From: Parablautia intestinalis
Lineage (GTDB): Bacteria; Bacillota; Clostridia; Lachnospirales; Lachnospiraceae
Direction: 5' to 3'
Length of the DNA: 64,000 bases
NCBI GenBank assembly: GCA_003612395.1
Contig: RAYQ01000014.1
Location: forward strand, 62,001-126,000
Part shown: one piece after another, positions 1 through 7,799 of the stretch
How positions within the stretch are numbered: position 1 is the stretch's first letter
Layout of the letters: the number at the start of each line of letters is the position of its first letter
Notes under the pieces: generated by a model
The model's input: only the letters and a program-made list of their open reading frames with translations
The model's database searches: none
What the model was told of the DNA's origin: nothing
Program-made: the position numbers and the translations under genes

Positions 1-665
1 CCAAGAGCTACAAGGTCATAACCGGCTGTCAGAAGTGTCTCCGGTGCAATAACCGGCTCATACTTTGCCAATAGCATTGTCTGGCCGCTTTCTGTATTGC
101 ATCCCGGCACTGTATAATGCGCCATGAGTATACTTGTCTTATCCGGGTTACACTGTGCTTTTAAACCGAGAACAATATTGGCAAGCTCCTTTGTAAATAC
201 TTCATTTTCCTGCTCGCTGGAAAGCCCGGGGAATTGGGCCCGGTAAGTTCCCCTGTCAAATCCTGGTAAAACTGCTATATCCGCATCATCAAAAGAAAGC
301 ACCTGCGGCGTAACTACAATATGTACATTAGGGAAGGCTCCAAACATTTCCGCAAGGACCTTAAACTGACCGATACCGTCATGATTTGGCGTACCCCTCA
401 TTACAACAACTTCTTTGCAAATTGCAGACAATTTCCGGATATAATGAATTGCTGTCACGATTTCCTCACAACACCTGTCAGACCAGAGGCGGCCCACGTC
501 AAATACATCCCCTGAAATAAGGCAGTAATCTGTTTTTTCTTCTTTGGCCACTCTTAGCAGTTCATCCAAACAACGCTTTGTATCTTCCGTCCGCAAATTA
601 ATCCCATCCCTGACCGGGCTTCGGAATGTTCCCAGGTGCCAGTCTGCCGTTGCTAAAATCTTCAT
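1..665 (-). CDS. SbcD/Mre11-like metallophosphoesterase, C-terminus outside the window
   Basis: Predicted DNA repair or recombination nuclease subunit of the calcineurin-like phosphoesterase superfamily. The start region reads MKILATADWHLG, giving the first metal motif D-x-H at residues 8-10. A second motif, SGDVFD, has D53, and a variant NHD motif (TPNHDG) lies at residues 94-96. An AHYT motif further on resembles the next metal-binding His site. About 220 residues are visible; the final GH motif is cut off by the window edge. The ATG follows AGGAATCTTAAAA. It is the most downstream gene of the leftward phage-type operon, where SbcD-like proteins often accompany recombination genes. A host sbcD is less likely because no sbcC is seen and the neighbours are phage-like. 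Confidence 0.75.
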   Translation of the reverse strand, partial: MKILATADWHLGTFRSPVRDGINLRTEDTKRCLDELLRVAKEEKTDYCLISGDVFDVGRLWSDRCCEEIVTAIHYIRKLSAICKEVVVMRGTPNHDGIGQFKVLAEMFGAFPNVHIVVTPQVLSFDDADIAVLPGFDRGTYRAQFPGLSSEQENEVFTKELANIVLGLKAQCNPDKTSILMAHYTVPGCNTESGQTMLLAKYEPVIAPETLLTAGYDLVAL

Positions 666-667
666 TT

Positions 668-1105
668 TTAAGATTCCTCCTTTATCTCTTTTGCTGTATG
701 GAGCAAGTCACTAAGCTTCTGCTCCAGTACAGCAAAAACTTTATCATCTATTCCACAGAAGCCTATCCCATCATCTTCCCAAGCCTCGCCGACAAGAAGG
801 ATGTTTCCTACAATCCTTTGCTTATGTATGTCCGTCTCATAAAGATAACTCCCTATCAGATTAGGCGGAATATCTTTTAATAAGCCTTCTTCATCCACCA
901 GCATGCATACACACTCTCCGGGCACATTGGTTGTACTGTGTTTCATTTGCAGTTCCGAATATAATCTCTTTGGCGTAACCCGCTCATAAATACTGCAATG
1001 ATTCCCGATCAATTCACGTAAAATATGGTTTTGCTGTGAATAATTCCCTTCCGGAAAATCATGGACTGTCAGCTCAAGGTCTGTGCTAATCTTTATAATT
1101 TTCAC
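668..1105 (-). CDS. DUF3846-like phage protein
   Basis: Small protein of 145 residues with unknown biochemical role. The central part, with a run like GSYLYETDIHKQRIVGN followed by a hydrophobic LLVGE, resembles DUF3846 proteins found in phages and conjugative elements; this is remembered family likeness. The start is taken as GTG at 1105, because GGGGAGG lies 9 nt upstream and the codon overlaps the TAG stop of the preceding gene (TAGTG), implying translational coupling. An alternative upstream start would overlap that gene by 45 nt and has no better ribosome site. Confidence 0.6.
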   Translation of the reverse strand: MKIIKISTDLELTVHDFPEGNYSQQNHILRELIGNHCSIYERVTPKRLYSELQMKHSTTNVPGECVCMLVDEEGLLKDIPPNLIGSYLYETDIHKQRIVGNILLVGEAWEDDGIGFCGIDDKVFAVLEQKLSDLLHTAKEIKEES

Positions 1106-2106
1106 TATCTCATTCCTCCCCTCTGTCCATTTCTCATAAGTTTCTGGCATTTATAGCACAGTGGCCGGTCAAACTTATCAACACTATAGTTCCAGACACG
1201 TTCTTCAATATGGCATCCACACTTATCACAGTAAAAATCCTGCGCCCTAATGCCATCATCTGACCGGACCAGAGCTTCATCCTGTATTGTTTCCTCCGTA
1301 TATGTACCGTCAACATACTGGTCGTAATTTTCACCGTCTGAAGCTTCTATGGAGGCATGTTCTGGTACCTTCGTTTCAATCTGTTCAACACTTGGGGAAT
1401 TGCCAAACAACCTTTGCTCCGCTCCAAACATGCTGCTTATGGCCGCCCGCCTCACTTCCTCATGATTTAAATTAGGAACAAGGTATGCCACAACAAAAGG
1501 CTTTTTTAATTCTTCCAGCGTATAAGTACCTTTAATGTGTAAAGCTGTCCGGATTGCCCCGTTCAGCGCCTTCGCTTCGCAAATTTGCGGTAAATGCTTC
1601 ATAAACTCGGCCCGCTGCTTGTCTGTCATGCCTGGCGTAACATTATCAACTATAATCTCGTGGGTATCATCAACTGTGAGAATTTCTCCTGTCATCTGTG
1701 GAACAGATATTGAAACCCGAAAAGCAACATCCTTATTCCGGCAGTTTCCGCATTGCACTACTTTTCCGCTGTGCTGATTGACGGCCACGCATTTCTGGCA
1801 TGTTGTTGGAATTACATGCTCGCTTGCCAGCGTCTTAATTCCTGCTCCGTCTGCCAGCTTCTTGAGACCATTCTTGGTAATTGCATATAAATTAGGTATA
1901 GCAGGATGATATTTTCCATTTCCATCCGTATATGCATCTTTGGCTTTCTGATGAATATACACTTCTCCATTTTTGGGGTTTGTGTCCAGGCGTACTACCT
2001 GAACTACTGGTGACTTGATATCCGGTATTTCAGAAATCACATCTGTATTTCCAAGCAGGTTATATTTTTCAACCGGATATTTTTTAGAAATTGTTAATTC
2101 ATTCAT
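1105..2106 (-). CDS. Phage-type protein with two Cys clusters, possible recombination accessory
   Basis: Protein of 333 residues. An internal cluster C103-x2-C106 ... C119-x2-C122 and a C-terminal cluster C293, C296, C298, C317, C320 look like zinc ribbons. Between them, around residues 190-215, is the stretch EAKALNGAIRTALHIKG followed by a conserved-looking KKPFVVAYL. Position between an SbcD-like nuclease and small early genes suggests a role in phage recombination or single-strand annealing, but I cannot place it in RecT, Erf or Sak families. The ATG overlaps the upstream TGA (ATGA). The function is inference from position only. Confidence 0.6.
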   Translation of the reverse strand: MNELTISKKYPVEKYNLLGNTDVISEIPDIKSPVVQVVRLDTNPKNGEVYIHQKAKDAYTDGNGKYHPAIPNLYAITKNGLKKLADGAGIKTLASEHVIPTTCQKCVAVNQHSGKVVQCGNCRNKDVAFRVSISVPQMTGEILTVDDTHEIIVDNVTPGMTDKQRAEFMKHLPQICEAKALNGAIRTALHIKGTYTLEELKKPFVVAYLVPNLNHEEVRRAAISSMFGAEQRLFGNSPSVEQIETKVPEHASIEASDGENYDQYVDGTYTEETIQDEALVRSDDGIRAQDFYCDKCGCHIEERVWNYSVDKFDRPLCYKCQKLMRNGQRGGMR

Positions 2107-2438
2107 AGAAATTTACCTCCATATTGTAGATTTTTGTTGCTTTCTGATGCAGGGCATGCTACAATATGGATATTCCGAGGGGCGCTCTGGCTTTTTGCCG
2201 AGTGCTCTTTTTCCATACCCTTCAGTTCCCTGCATACACACATTGTAAACTCTGAAAAAGCAAAGCTTCTTACATATTCCTCTGCCAGCTTCACAAGATA
2301 CCAGTTCTGCATCACAGTTTGTTCCTGAGTTTGATTATATATGTACCTTTGTTTCCTTTCTGCATACCCTAACACCCGCTGGAACAGGCTGTCTGGTATC
2401 TCCATTTTCAGTAATTCTTCTACCTCCTTTTTTTCCAC
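2103..2438 (-). CDS. Hypothetical phage protein
   Basis: A 111-residue, mostly charged, soluble-looking protein with no domain I recognise. It contains a helical N-terminal half and a Cys-containing segment FTMCVCRELKG. Its stop codon overlaps the start of the next gene by 4 nt, so it is part of the tightly packed leftward early operon. Annotated from coding context and coupling rather than homology. Confidence 0.5.
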   Translation of the reverse strand: MEKKEVEELLKMEIPDSLFQRVLGYAERKQRYIYNQTQEQTVMQNWYLVKLAEEYVRSFAFSEFTMCVCRELKGMEKEHSAKSQSAPRNIHIVACPASESNKNLQYGGKFL

Positions 2439-2442
2439 GCTT

Positions 2443-2694
2443 TTACCTCCTAAAATATTTAAAAAAAAGACTAATATTATAATAAGTTGCTACAAAAGCT
2501 ATCAAAATCAGAATGTATTCACCGCCGTATGCCTTATACCCCCTTTCTTCATACGCTATTTGCATTACCCAAAGCGATACAAAATAAGCGGCAGAAAAAG
2601 AGAAAAATGTTTTAATCATAAACAAGATTATAATTTCCGGAATACTGTCCTTTTTCATTTTAGCTTTCCCGTCATTTATTTTGCTGTCACACAT
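2443..2694 (-). CDS. Small membrane protein of the phage early region
   Basis: An 83-residue protein with two hydrophobic segments, roughly residues 18-40 and 57-76, so probably a two-pass inner-membrane protein. The ATG is preceded by GGAGG at a 6-nt distance. It sits 4 nt upstream of the next gene in the operon. It lacks obvious holin features such as a charged C-terminal tail, and its position in an early block does not support lysis. Function unknown. Confidence 0.5.
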   Translation of the reverse strand: MCDSKINDGKAKMKKDSIPEIIILFMIKTFFSFSAAYFVSLWVMQIAYEERGYKAYGGEYILILIAFVATYYNISLFFKYFRR

Positions 2695-2707
2695 TTACTG
2701 CCTCCTT

Positions 2708-3337
2708 CTACCTATAAAACCTGAGCTCATCAGATTGATACAAAAAATTTAAATTCCGGCTATGCCAGTTATCATCTTCTTTGCAACTCTCAAAATACAA
2801 GGCTCCCTCCGAATAGTCATTTGCCCAATTCCTGATTTCTGATACTGCCTCATAACATTCCGGATTAGGCTCAACCCTATCCCACCGGCCATTGCCAACA
2901 CACGAAAACTGATATACCCCGCTTGTTTCGTTATATTGAAAGATTACTTCGCGGACAGAATTAGGAAACAAGTCACTTTCTACTCTGTTAAGGACTGTCC
3001 TTATTACCATCATCTTGCAATGTATCGAAGCCCCTTCTGCTTCTGCCATTGCAATCTTAGCAAGCAAATATATGTCTTCAGTACTCCATTCCTTATAACA
3101 TATAAGATCCGGAAACATTTCTGCTTCAGCGGGCTCATCCTGAATTTCCATTTCGGATGAAGTATTCTCTGTTTGCAGAAGGAGTTCTGTTTCATTTATT
3201 ATGTAAGGAATTGTCTCTATTTCTATCGTTGGAATTGCTGTGGCAGGCTCTTCCTTTCCAGCTGCATATGCTATAGATACAGAACCTATAGTCAATATGG
3301 CTCCTATACTCCAAATGCTAAGCGCCCACTTCTGCAA
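2708..3337 (-). CDS. SleB-type cell wall hydrolase, exported or membrane anchored
   Basis: Predicted peptidoglycan hydrolase of the SleB (Hydrolase_2) family. An N-terminal hydrophobic segment (LSIWSIGAILTIG to SIAYA) is a signal peptide or anchor, followed by an acidic linker and a C-terminal hydrolase domain with AKIAMAEAEG, a presumed catalytic Glu in that motif, TVLNRV, FPNSVREVIFQ and QFSCVGNGRWD. I chose TTG at 3337, because GGGAGG lies 9 nt upstream and this start places the signal peptide at the N-terminus; upstream ATG or TTG codons lack a good ribosome site and would overlap the previous gene more deeply. In a phage-type region it may help wall passage or conjugation. Confidence 0.65.
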   Translation of the reverse strand: MQKWALSIWSIGAILTIGSVSIAYAAGKEEPATAIPTIEIETIPYIINETELLLQTENTSSEMEIQDEPAEAEMFPDLICYKEWSTEDIYLLAKIAMAEAEGASIHCKMMVIRTVLNRVESDLFPNSVREVIFQYNETSGVYQFSCVGNGRWDRVEPNPECYEAVSEIRNWANDYSEGALYFESCKEDDNWHSRNLNFLYQSDELRFYR

Positions 3338-3503
3338 TCCCGGCCACCTCCCCTGCAAAGCACATCTGCATTTGTCCATCCCGTCCAATTTTCATCATGC
3401 TCTGCATTTTCCGCCTATCCTGCTCCTTTTCTTCCTGACAGTCGCATGATTCGCCCGGATCAAGATTTGAACCGCATAGCGGACATGTTTTATAAAACGC
3501 CAT
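3318..3503 (-). CDS. Small zinc-ribbon protein
   Basis: A 61-residue protein beginning MAFYKTCPLCGS, with CPLCG near residue 7 and CDC near residue 20 forming a likely zinc-binding knuckle; the rest is charged and then Gly/Ala-rich. Its end overlaps the chosen start of the hydrolase gene by about 20 nt. Very similar short Cys-motif proteins are common in mobile elements of Clostridia, by recollection. Function unknown. Confidence 0.5.
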   Translation of the reverse strand: MAFYKTCPLCGSNLDPGESCDCQEEKEQDRRKMQSMMKIGRDGQMQMCFAGEVAGIAEVGA

Positions 3504-3518
3504 TTTCCCTTTTCCCTC

Positions 3519-3755
3519 CTATTCTTCTATCATGCACCTCTCTAAAAAATACTTACGCGGTACTTTTCCCTGCGGTATTCCGGGATATATTCTTCCCGCG
3601 TCTATTAACTCTTTTCGCAGCCCCCGGATAATTTCATACGCTTTGTTTTCTTTACATCCCAGGTAACCCATAACCTCGGGCGCTCCTATGTAATAACTTG
3701 GTGCTGCAGATATTACGCCTGGCGCTTTTATCACCGCGTTCGGTGTAAATCCCAT
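3519..3755 (-). CDS. Small helix-turn-helix protein, excisionase-like
   Basis: A 78-residue protein. The segment YIGAPEVMGYLGCKENKAYEIIRG... is typical of winged or MerR-like helix-turn-helix proteins that phages and conjugative elements use as excisionases or small regulators. The ATG has GGAGGG 5 nt upstream. It lies within the leftward operon rather than next to the integrase, so a DNA-binding regulatory role is safer than calling it Xis. Confidence 0.5.
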   Translation of the reverse strand: MGFTPNAVIKAPGVISAAPSYYIGAPEVMGYLGCKENKAYEIIRGLRKELIDAGRIYPGIPQGKVPRKYFLERCMIEE

Positions 3756-3767
3756 AAAATCCCTCCT

Positions 3768-4151
3768 TCACTCTATACTAAGGTTCTTAATATTCTTCAC
3801 TGACGGATTATCCATGTTACAAATTTCCGGATTATGACGAATCTGAATTGTCTCATATCGGTCGATAACGGACTGTGTAATCTTATTTACCTCTTTCAGT
3901 GTTAACATTTCCGTTCGGGATGGTGCATCTACTTCTTTCATTAATGCCTGCTTCAAATTTGACATAGCGATTTCCAAGTAAGCATCTCCATAGAGTGTGT
4001 GAAAATGCAAATCCTGCTGTACATTGCCAATCCCCTGATCCTGCAAAACATAATGTTTCAAAAAACCTTTAACGATGGCGTCACTATCTAAGTCATTATG
4101 GGCTAAGTCAAACAGCCATGTCCCCTTATCCCCCATCCATGCCTTTACCAT
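3768..4151 (-). CDS. Hypothetical phage protein
   Basis: A 127-residue soluble protein with no domain I recognise. It starts 2 nt after the stop of the upstream Xre gene (TAATTATGG), so it is translated from the same mRNA. Predicted largely helical, with a His-rich bit HFHTLYGDAYLE near the middle. Confidence 0.5.
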   Translation of the reverse strand: MVKAWMGDKGTWLFDLAHNDLDSDAIVKGFLKHYVLQDQGIGNVQQDLHFHTLYGDAYLEIAMSNLKQALMKEVDAPSRTEMLTLKEVNKITQSVIDRYETIQIRHNPEICNMDNPSVKNIKNLSIE

Positions 4152-4153
4152 AA

Positions 4154-4666
4154 TTACTTGTCCTCTCTTTCAAAAGCTGCCTTACCATCATTCATATTTT
4201 TCTTTATCCAGATTTTCAGGTTCTGTGTAACGCCTTCCAATTCCTCCAGATTTTTGAGTACTTTGTTCAGGGCCTCCTTTTCATCCTCAGAAATAACGCC
4301 ATCCTCCGTTATATCCAAAAGCAGCTCCCTGGTCTCATTAATTTTTCGGAATGATGCCAATGCCTTAATGGATATCCTGTCTAAATCATCTGCATTTACT
4401 TTAGGCATTTCACATCCAAGAGGACACATTTCCGTGCAATAATAATTTTCTAATTCCGGAGCATTGTATAAACTTGACATTTTCACAACCATATCTGGAG
4501 GAATAATTTTAGTCAGCCCCAGCTCATAATCTGATAAAGTCGAAACAGATACCCCAAGTAATTCAGCAGCCCCTTCCTTGGAAAATAGTTTTTCATTGTA
4601 TTGTGCAGCCGCCAGCCTTGCCTTGCAGAAAGGGTTATCTGCCGCTTTTGTTGGTCTTCTTCCCAT
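4154..4666 (-). CDS. Xre-type helix-turn-helix phage regulator
   Basis: A 170-residue protein. The segment FSKEGAAELLGVSVSTLSDYE is a clear Cro/C1-type helix-turn-helix near residues 28-48. A following Cys-containing stretch (CTEMCPLGCEMP) and a helical C-terminal half may mediate oligomerisation. ATG with AAAGGA 7 nt upstream. It overlaps the previous gene by 32 nt. Likely a phage early transcription regulator. Confidence 0.65.
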   Translation of the reverse strand: MGRRPTKAADNPFCKARLAAAQYNEKLFSKEGAAELLGVSVSTLSDYELGLTKIIPPDMVVKMSSLYNAPELENYYCTEMCPLGCEMPKVNADDLDRISIKALASFRKINETRELLLDITEDGVISEDEKEALNKVLKNLEELEGVTQNLKIWIKKNMNDGKAAFEREDK

Positions 4667-5225
4667 TTCCGTTTCCTTTCTCCACTTTGAAGCCTCTTTT
4701 TACCAGTTCGTTAATCAGGACTTCATCACAACAGTTTGAAGCATCCATTGGCTGAATTACTTGTCGCTCGATATCTTCCATGTAAGTGTTATAGCGCTGG
4801 GCAAGCCTTACCTCTTTCCTTGAAAGTTCTGCCTTCGTCTGCGCTATGTCATCATCCATGAGCCCTTTAAAATGCAAACTTCTACACTTATCATCCAATA
4901 ATCGAATATATGTCCTCACACATTCTGCAAAATATTGGGAACTAAGTTTATCCTCATGGTAACGATTCTCGACATTGATTTCTGCGTTCCCACCATTCAG
5001 AACGGATTCCATAGTCGTATTGAAATACTTTGATATTTTAATTACATCTTCCAACGTGAGTTTTTTAATCCCACGGTCAACTTGCTCCGTGAAGTCTGCT
5101 TCTAGGCCTATCGCCTTTTCCGCAGCATCCAAAGTAAGTTTCCTGTTCTTTGCCAACTCTTTCATTGCCCTTTTAAACGGATCAGACTGGTTATATTCAC
5201 GTAATCTTTCTTCTACAGATGCCAT
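4635..5225 (-). CDS. Xre-like early phage protein
   Basis: A 196-residue protein. The N-terminal 75 residues resemble a degenerate Cro/C1 helix-turn-helix (AAEKAIGLEADFTEQVDRGIKKLT, then LEDVIKISKYFNTTMES). The C-terminal half is helical and charged and ends in a Lys/Gly-rich tail. Its start lies 35 nt from the palindrome at 5261-5275, so it may be directly controlled by the phage repressors. Specific role unknown. Confidence 0.5.
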   Translation of the reverse strand: MASVEERLREYNQSDPFKRAMKELAKNRKLTLDAAEKAIGLEADFTEQVDRGIKKLTLEDVIKISKYFNTTMESVLNGGNAEINVENRYHEDKLSSQYFAECVRTYIRLLDDKCRSLHFKGLMDDDIAQTKAELSRKEVRLAQRYNTYMEDIERQVIQPMDASNCCDEVLINELVKRGFKVEKGNGNGKKTNKSGR

Positions 5226-5256
5226 TTATTTATCCTCCACTATACGATATAATTTC

Positions 5257-5460
5257 TTATATTTCATTTTGAAATGTGGCGAGGCAAAAAAAATCATCTA
5301 ACGAAATGCCCAAGGCGTCTGAAATCTTTTTTGCTTTTGAGAGATTGGGTTTTCTTGACCCATTTTCATATTGGGAAATAGTAGTCTGTTTTACACCTAC
5401 ACAATTAGCAAGCTCAGTTTGAGACATTCCCTTATTTTCTCGAAGTTGTTTAAGCGTCAC
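5257..5460 (-). CDS. Cro-like Xre repressor
   Basis: A 67-residue single-domain Cro/C1-type protein: LKQLRENKGMSQTELANCVGVKQTTISQYENG is a textbook helix-turn-helix. I chose GTG at 5460, because GGAG lies 8 nt upstream; an ATG at 5478 has no ribosome site. It is divergently transcribed from the CI-like repressor, and both flank a region with matching half-sites, the usual Cro/CI switch layout. It is the first gene of the leftward early operon. Confidence 0.75.
   Translation of the reverse strand: MTLKQLRENKGMSQTELANCVGVKQTTISQYENGSRKPNLSKAKKISDALGISLDDFFCLATFQNEI
5261..5275. promoter_or_regulatory. Candidate phage operator, palindrome ATTTCA-TTT-TGAAAT
   Basis: Two perfect inverted half-sites ATTTCA/TGAAAT separated by 3 nt. 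The site overlaps the 3' end of the cro-like gene and precedes the gene that starts at 5225. It shares its half-site with the operator in the divergent region, so the same repressor may act at both. Confidence 0.5.
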
Positions 5461-5478
5461 TCTTTCATCTCCTTTCAT

Positions 5479-5580
5479 ATTTCATTATGAAATATATATT
5501 ATGCCAATTTGAAATAATTGTCAATAGGTTTTTTATAACTTTATTTCATTGCGCAATTAGATTTTATTTCAAAATGTGAT
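5479..5580. promoter_or_regulatory. Divergent cI/cro-type switch region with operator half-sites
   Basis: The gap between the two divergent Xre genes is very AT-rich. It holds a perfect 15-nt palindrome ATTTCATTATGAAAT at 5479-5493, and further single half-sites: TTTGAAAT near 5509-5516, TTATTTCATT at 5541-5550 and TTATTTCAAAATG near 5565-5575. The recurring ATTTCA half-site is best read as the repressor recognition sequence. Exact promoters were not assigned. Confidence 0.6.
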
Positions 5581-5601
5581 AAAATGTCTATAGGAGGAAA
5601 T

Positions 5602-6252
5602 ATGATGATAGGAAAACAATTAAAGTTATTACGAGAAGTAAAAAAACAAAGCCAACAAGATGTTTGTTCTAGGTTAAATATTGAGCAAAGTACTTTGGCA
5701 AATTATGAAAATGACAAACGTATTCCTAAAATTGACATACTAATTCGGTTAGCTGAATATTACAACGTATCTGTTGATGAATTACTTGGTCTAAAAAAGG
5801 TAAATTCATGTGGAAATTGCGATGATTATTTTTATGAAGAAGGGCTGGCTAATTGGAATATAAGAAAAAAATCAGAAGAATTAGGTCTTTCATATTCCGA
5901 AGTTTTAAGCCGAACTGGTATAGACGAAGAAAGATTCGACTTACTTTGGTATGGTAATAAGCAACCATTTGCTGAAGAACTTATACGTTTTTCAGAAGTA
6001 TTAAATACCTCTATTGATTTCCTCTTAGATAATTCTCAAAGAGAAAAAATAACGGCAGATGAAGAAATTATTCTTTTATATTATAAAAAATTCCCAACGG
6101 AAATCATGGAATTATTAAATTCATTTTGCACACTTTCAAAAAAGGATAGAGTTAAAATTCTCGGACGATGTTTTGAACTGGAAGATAATAAACCATCTGT
6201 TGCAGCAGATAGGCCATTAAAGAAAACAGGAACTACTAACTCGGTAAAATAG
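5602..6252 (+). CDS. CI-like phage repressor, Xre family
   Basis: A 216-residue protein with an N-terminal helix-turn-helix (LREVKKQSQQDVCSRLNIEQ, then STLANYENDKRIP) and a second Xre-like segment near the middle (SEVLSRTGIDEERFDLLWYGNKQP). No LexA-type S24 peptidase domain is visible, so induction is probably not by RecA-triggered self-cleavage. The start is ATG 5602, with AGGAGG a few bases upstream; an ATG at 5584 lacks a site. It is divergent from the cro-like gene across shared operators. Most likely the element's maintenance repressor. Confidence 0.75.
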   Translation: MMIGKQLKLLREVKKQSQQDVCSRLNIEQSTLANYENDKRIPKIDILIRLAEYYNVSVDELLGLKKVNSCGNCDDYFYEEGLANWNIRKKSEELGLSYSEVLSRTGIDEERFDLLWYGNKQPFAEELIRFSEVLNTSIDFLLDNSQREKITADEEIILLYYKKFPTEIMELLNSFCTLSKKDRVKILGRCFELEDNKPSVAADRPLKKTGTTNSVK

Positions 6253-6304
6253 TATCCTTCGAGTGGTACCGGAGGAACAAAAGATAAAATATAAAGAGGC
6301 ATGA

Positions 6305-7297
6305 ATGAAAAAGAAAAAAGCTTCACCGCGTCATGTTGCCTACGGTGACGGAGAATTTAATTTTGAGGAATTGCCATTGCCTGTGGTACTCTATCCTCCT
6401 CATTATGGTGCTTTCTTTGCTTTCAAAAAAAGTGTTGGTGATAAAAATGTTTATTTATGTTCTTGTTCCAAAAAAGCAGTGATAAATTTTATTGACTTAG
6501 TCAAAAATAGTAGCCAAAGCGAGTACAATAAGGAAATTACATATTATCACTATTTTCCAATTGATTTTCTAAACAATATATTTAAATGGGACGCGAGTTA
6601 TGCTGAAACTATTATAAACAATAAAGATGAGATTTTTAAAGATAACTTATGCCATTCTTGCAATTTAAAAACCCCAAAGTACGATTATTGTATTCCTATG
6701 TATGGTTCCAAATTTAAACGTGAATATGGTTGGTATATTTTACAAAAAGAGTTGGAATTGGGGATCCTATATCCTACATTCTTATTAGACCAAGTGCCCA
6801 ATGATATTATTAGCCAAGTACTTTCACTAATTGAATTAACATCCCTAAAAGAAATGACACCTGAACAAGCAAAAGAGCATTCTTCCCTATACAAGCAAAT
6901 AAAAAATTTTGCTGAAAATGCTGTAAGAGAACATTTTGGTGCAAAGAAAATCGGACAACAATGGAACTCGGAAACAAATTTATATAAAATTATTTCCCAG
7001 ATATATGTAAATGAAAAAATTTATTTTCATTATAGACCCGAATGGTTAGATGGATTGGAAATAGACATATATATACCAGAGTTGAATTTAGCAATAGAGT
7101 ATCAAGGAATCCAGCATTATAAGCCTCTCAAACACTGGGGTGGAGAAGAAGGTTTTGTAACCAGAAGGGCTAATGATATAAGAAAGAAAAAATTATGTCA
7201 GGTTCATGGAACTAAACTGATTGAGTTCTCATATTTAGAAAAAATAACGGAAGAACTTGTCGCTCAGAAATTGGAACCATATATAGCCCAATTGTAA
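6305..7297 (+). CDS. Predicted PD-(D/E)XK-type nuclease, element cargo
   Basis: A 330-residue protein. The C-terminal 110 residues look like a restriction-endonuclease fold: E223 on a helix, D254 in LEIDIYIPEL, then E265-Y-Q267 in LAIEYQG, H271, and a C-terminal basic helix and strand (RKKKLCQVHGTKLIEF). The Gln in place of the usual Lys resembles very-short-patch-repair-like and DUF559-like relatives. The N-terminal half has CSCSKK and CHSC motifs that may bind zinc. ATG has AAAGAGG upstream. It lies downstream of the CI-like repressor and before the integrase, a typical place for lysogeny-expressed cargo, including anti-phage genes. A defence role is inference; the fold call is motif-based. 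Confidence 0.6.
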   Translation: MKKKKASPRHVAYGDGEFNFEELPLPVVLYPPHYGAFFAFKKSVGDKNVYLCSCSKKAVINFIDLVKNSSQSEYNKEITYYHYFPIDFLNNIFKWDASYAETIINNKDEIFKDNLCHSCNLKTPKYDYCIPMYGSKFKREYGWYILQKELELGILYPTFLLDQVPNDIISQVLSLIELTSLKEMTPEQAKEHSSLYKQIKNFAENAVREHFGAKKIGQQWNSETNLYKIISQIYVNEKIYFHYRPEWLDGLEIDIYIPELNLAIEYQGIQHYKPLKHWGGEEGFVTRRANDIRKKKLCQVHGTKLIEFSYLEKITEELVAQKLEPYIAQL

Positions 7298-7407
7298 ATT
7301 AACTGTGGAAAGAAAATATTATGTCTGAAAATAAGTAATGTATTTACCTGAGCAGCCGGGGGACGTGCTTTTCATCCTATCTGAGCCTTACAGAAAGGAT
7401 GATTCTT

Positions 7408-7491
7408 ATGAGTACATATGAGGAATTACAGATTATATTGACCATTGGCCTTTTGATCATAGCAATTCTAAATCTGAAAAATAAGAAATAG
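7408..7491 (+). CDS. Type I toxin candidate, holin-like toxin family, copy 1
   Basis: A 27-residue peptide starting MSTYEELQ, followed by a single hydrophobic helix of about 15 residues and a basic end (LNLKNKK). This matches the short holin-like type I toxins of Firmicutes (TxpA/BsrG-like group), which commonly start MSTYE. AAAGGA lies about 8 nt upstream of the ATG. The stop codon lies in a stem-loop shared with a convergent antisense RNA promoter (7588-7615). The leader and 3' parts are repeated in copy 2, 305 bp downstream. Confidence 0.7.
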   Translation: MSTYEELQIILTIGLLIIAILNLKNKK

Positions 7492-7581
7492 CCGTCCTGC
7501 TCCTGACAAAGTAGACAGCTATTTCTTTATAGTCTTTATATTTCGCCGGTCAGGTGTGCACTGGCCAACGGTTCTCTTGTT
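7486..7581 (-). ncRNA. Predicted antisense antitoxin RNA for toxin copy 1
   Basis: Predicted transcript of about 95 nt that starts downstream of the promoter at 7588-7615 and runs convergently over the 3' end of the toxin gene. It ends in a stem-loop (7486-7524, AAATAGC paired with GCTATTT) followed on this strand by a T-rich run. The arrangement matches RatA-type antitoxins, which base-pair with the toxin mRNA 3' region. No RNA evidence is available; ends are estimated. Confidence 0.6.
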
Positions 7582-7587
7582 AGATAC

Positions 7588-7615
7588 ATTATAACCGATT
7601 GCAGTAACTTTTCAA
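7588..7615 (-). promoter_or_regulatory. Antisense RNA promoter 1
   Basis: On the minus strand, TTGAAA (7610-7615), a 16-nt spacer and TATAAT (7588-7593). The same promoter with the same spacing recurs at 7905-7932. Confidence 0.65.
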
Positions 7616-7712
7616 TATAAACATTCAAACACAATTTAATAGTGTGCTTAATCGGGCAGCCGATAGGGCGGCTTTGCCATTCGCTTTGAGTCTTGGAAAG
7701 GGGATGGTAAAC

Positions 7713-7799
7713 ATGGTTACATACGGAGACTTATTTACCTTTGTAATTATGATATGCGCTATAGTTACATTAGCCAGAAATGGCAAAGACAGAAAATAG
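7713..7799 (+). CDS. Type I toxin candidate, copy 2
   Basis: A 28-residue peptide starting MVTYGDLF, with one hydrophobic helix and a basic tail (ARNGKDRK). AAAGGGG lies 9 nt upstream of ATG 7713; an in-frame ATG at 7704 is too close to the ribosome site. Its stop lies in a perfect 8-bp stem, ATAGCCGC/GCGGCTAT (7796-7833), and a convergent promoter follows. Sequence is diverged from copy 1 but the layout is identical, so the two antitoxins may not cross-react. Confidence 0.65.
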   Translation: MVTYGDLFTFVIMICAIVTLARNGKDRK

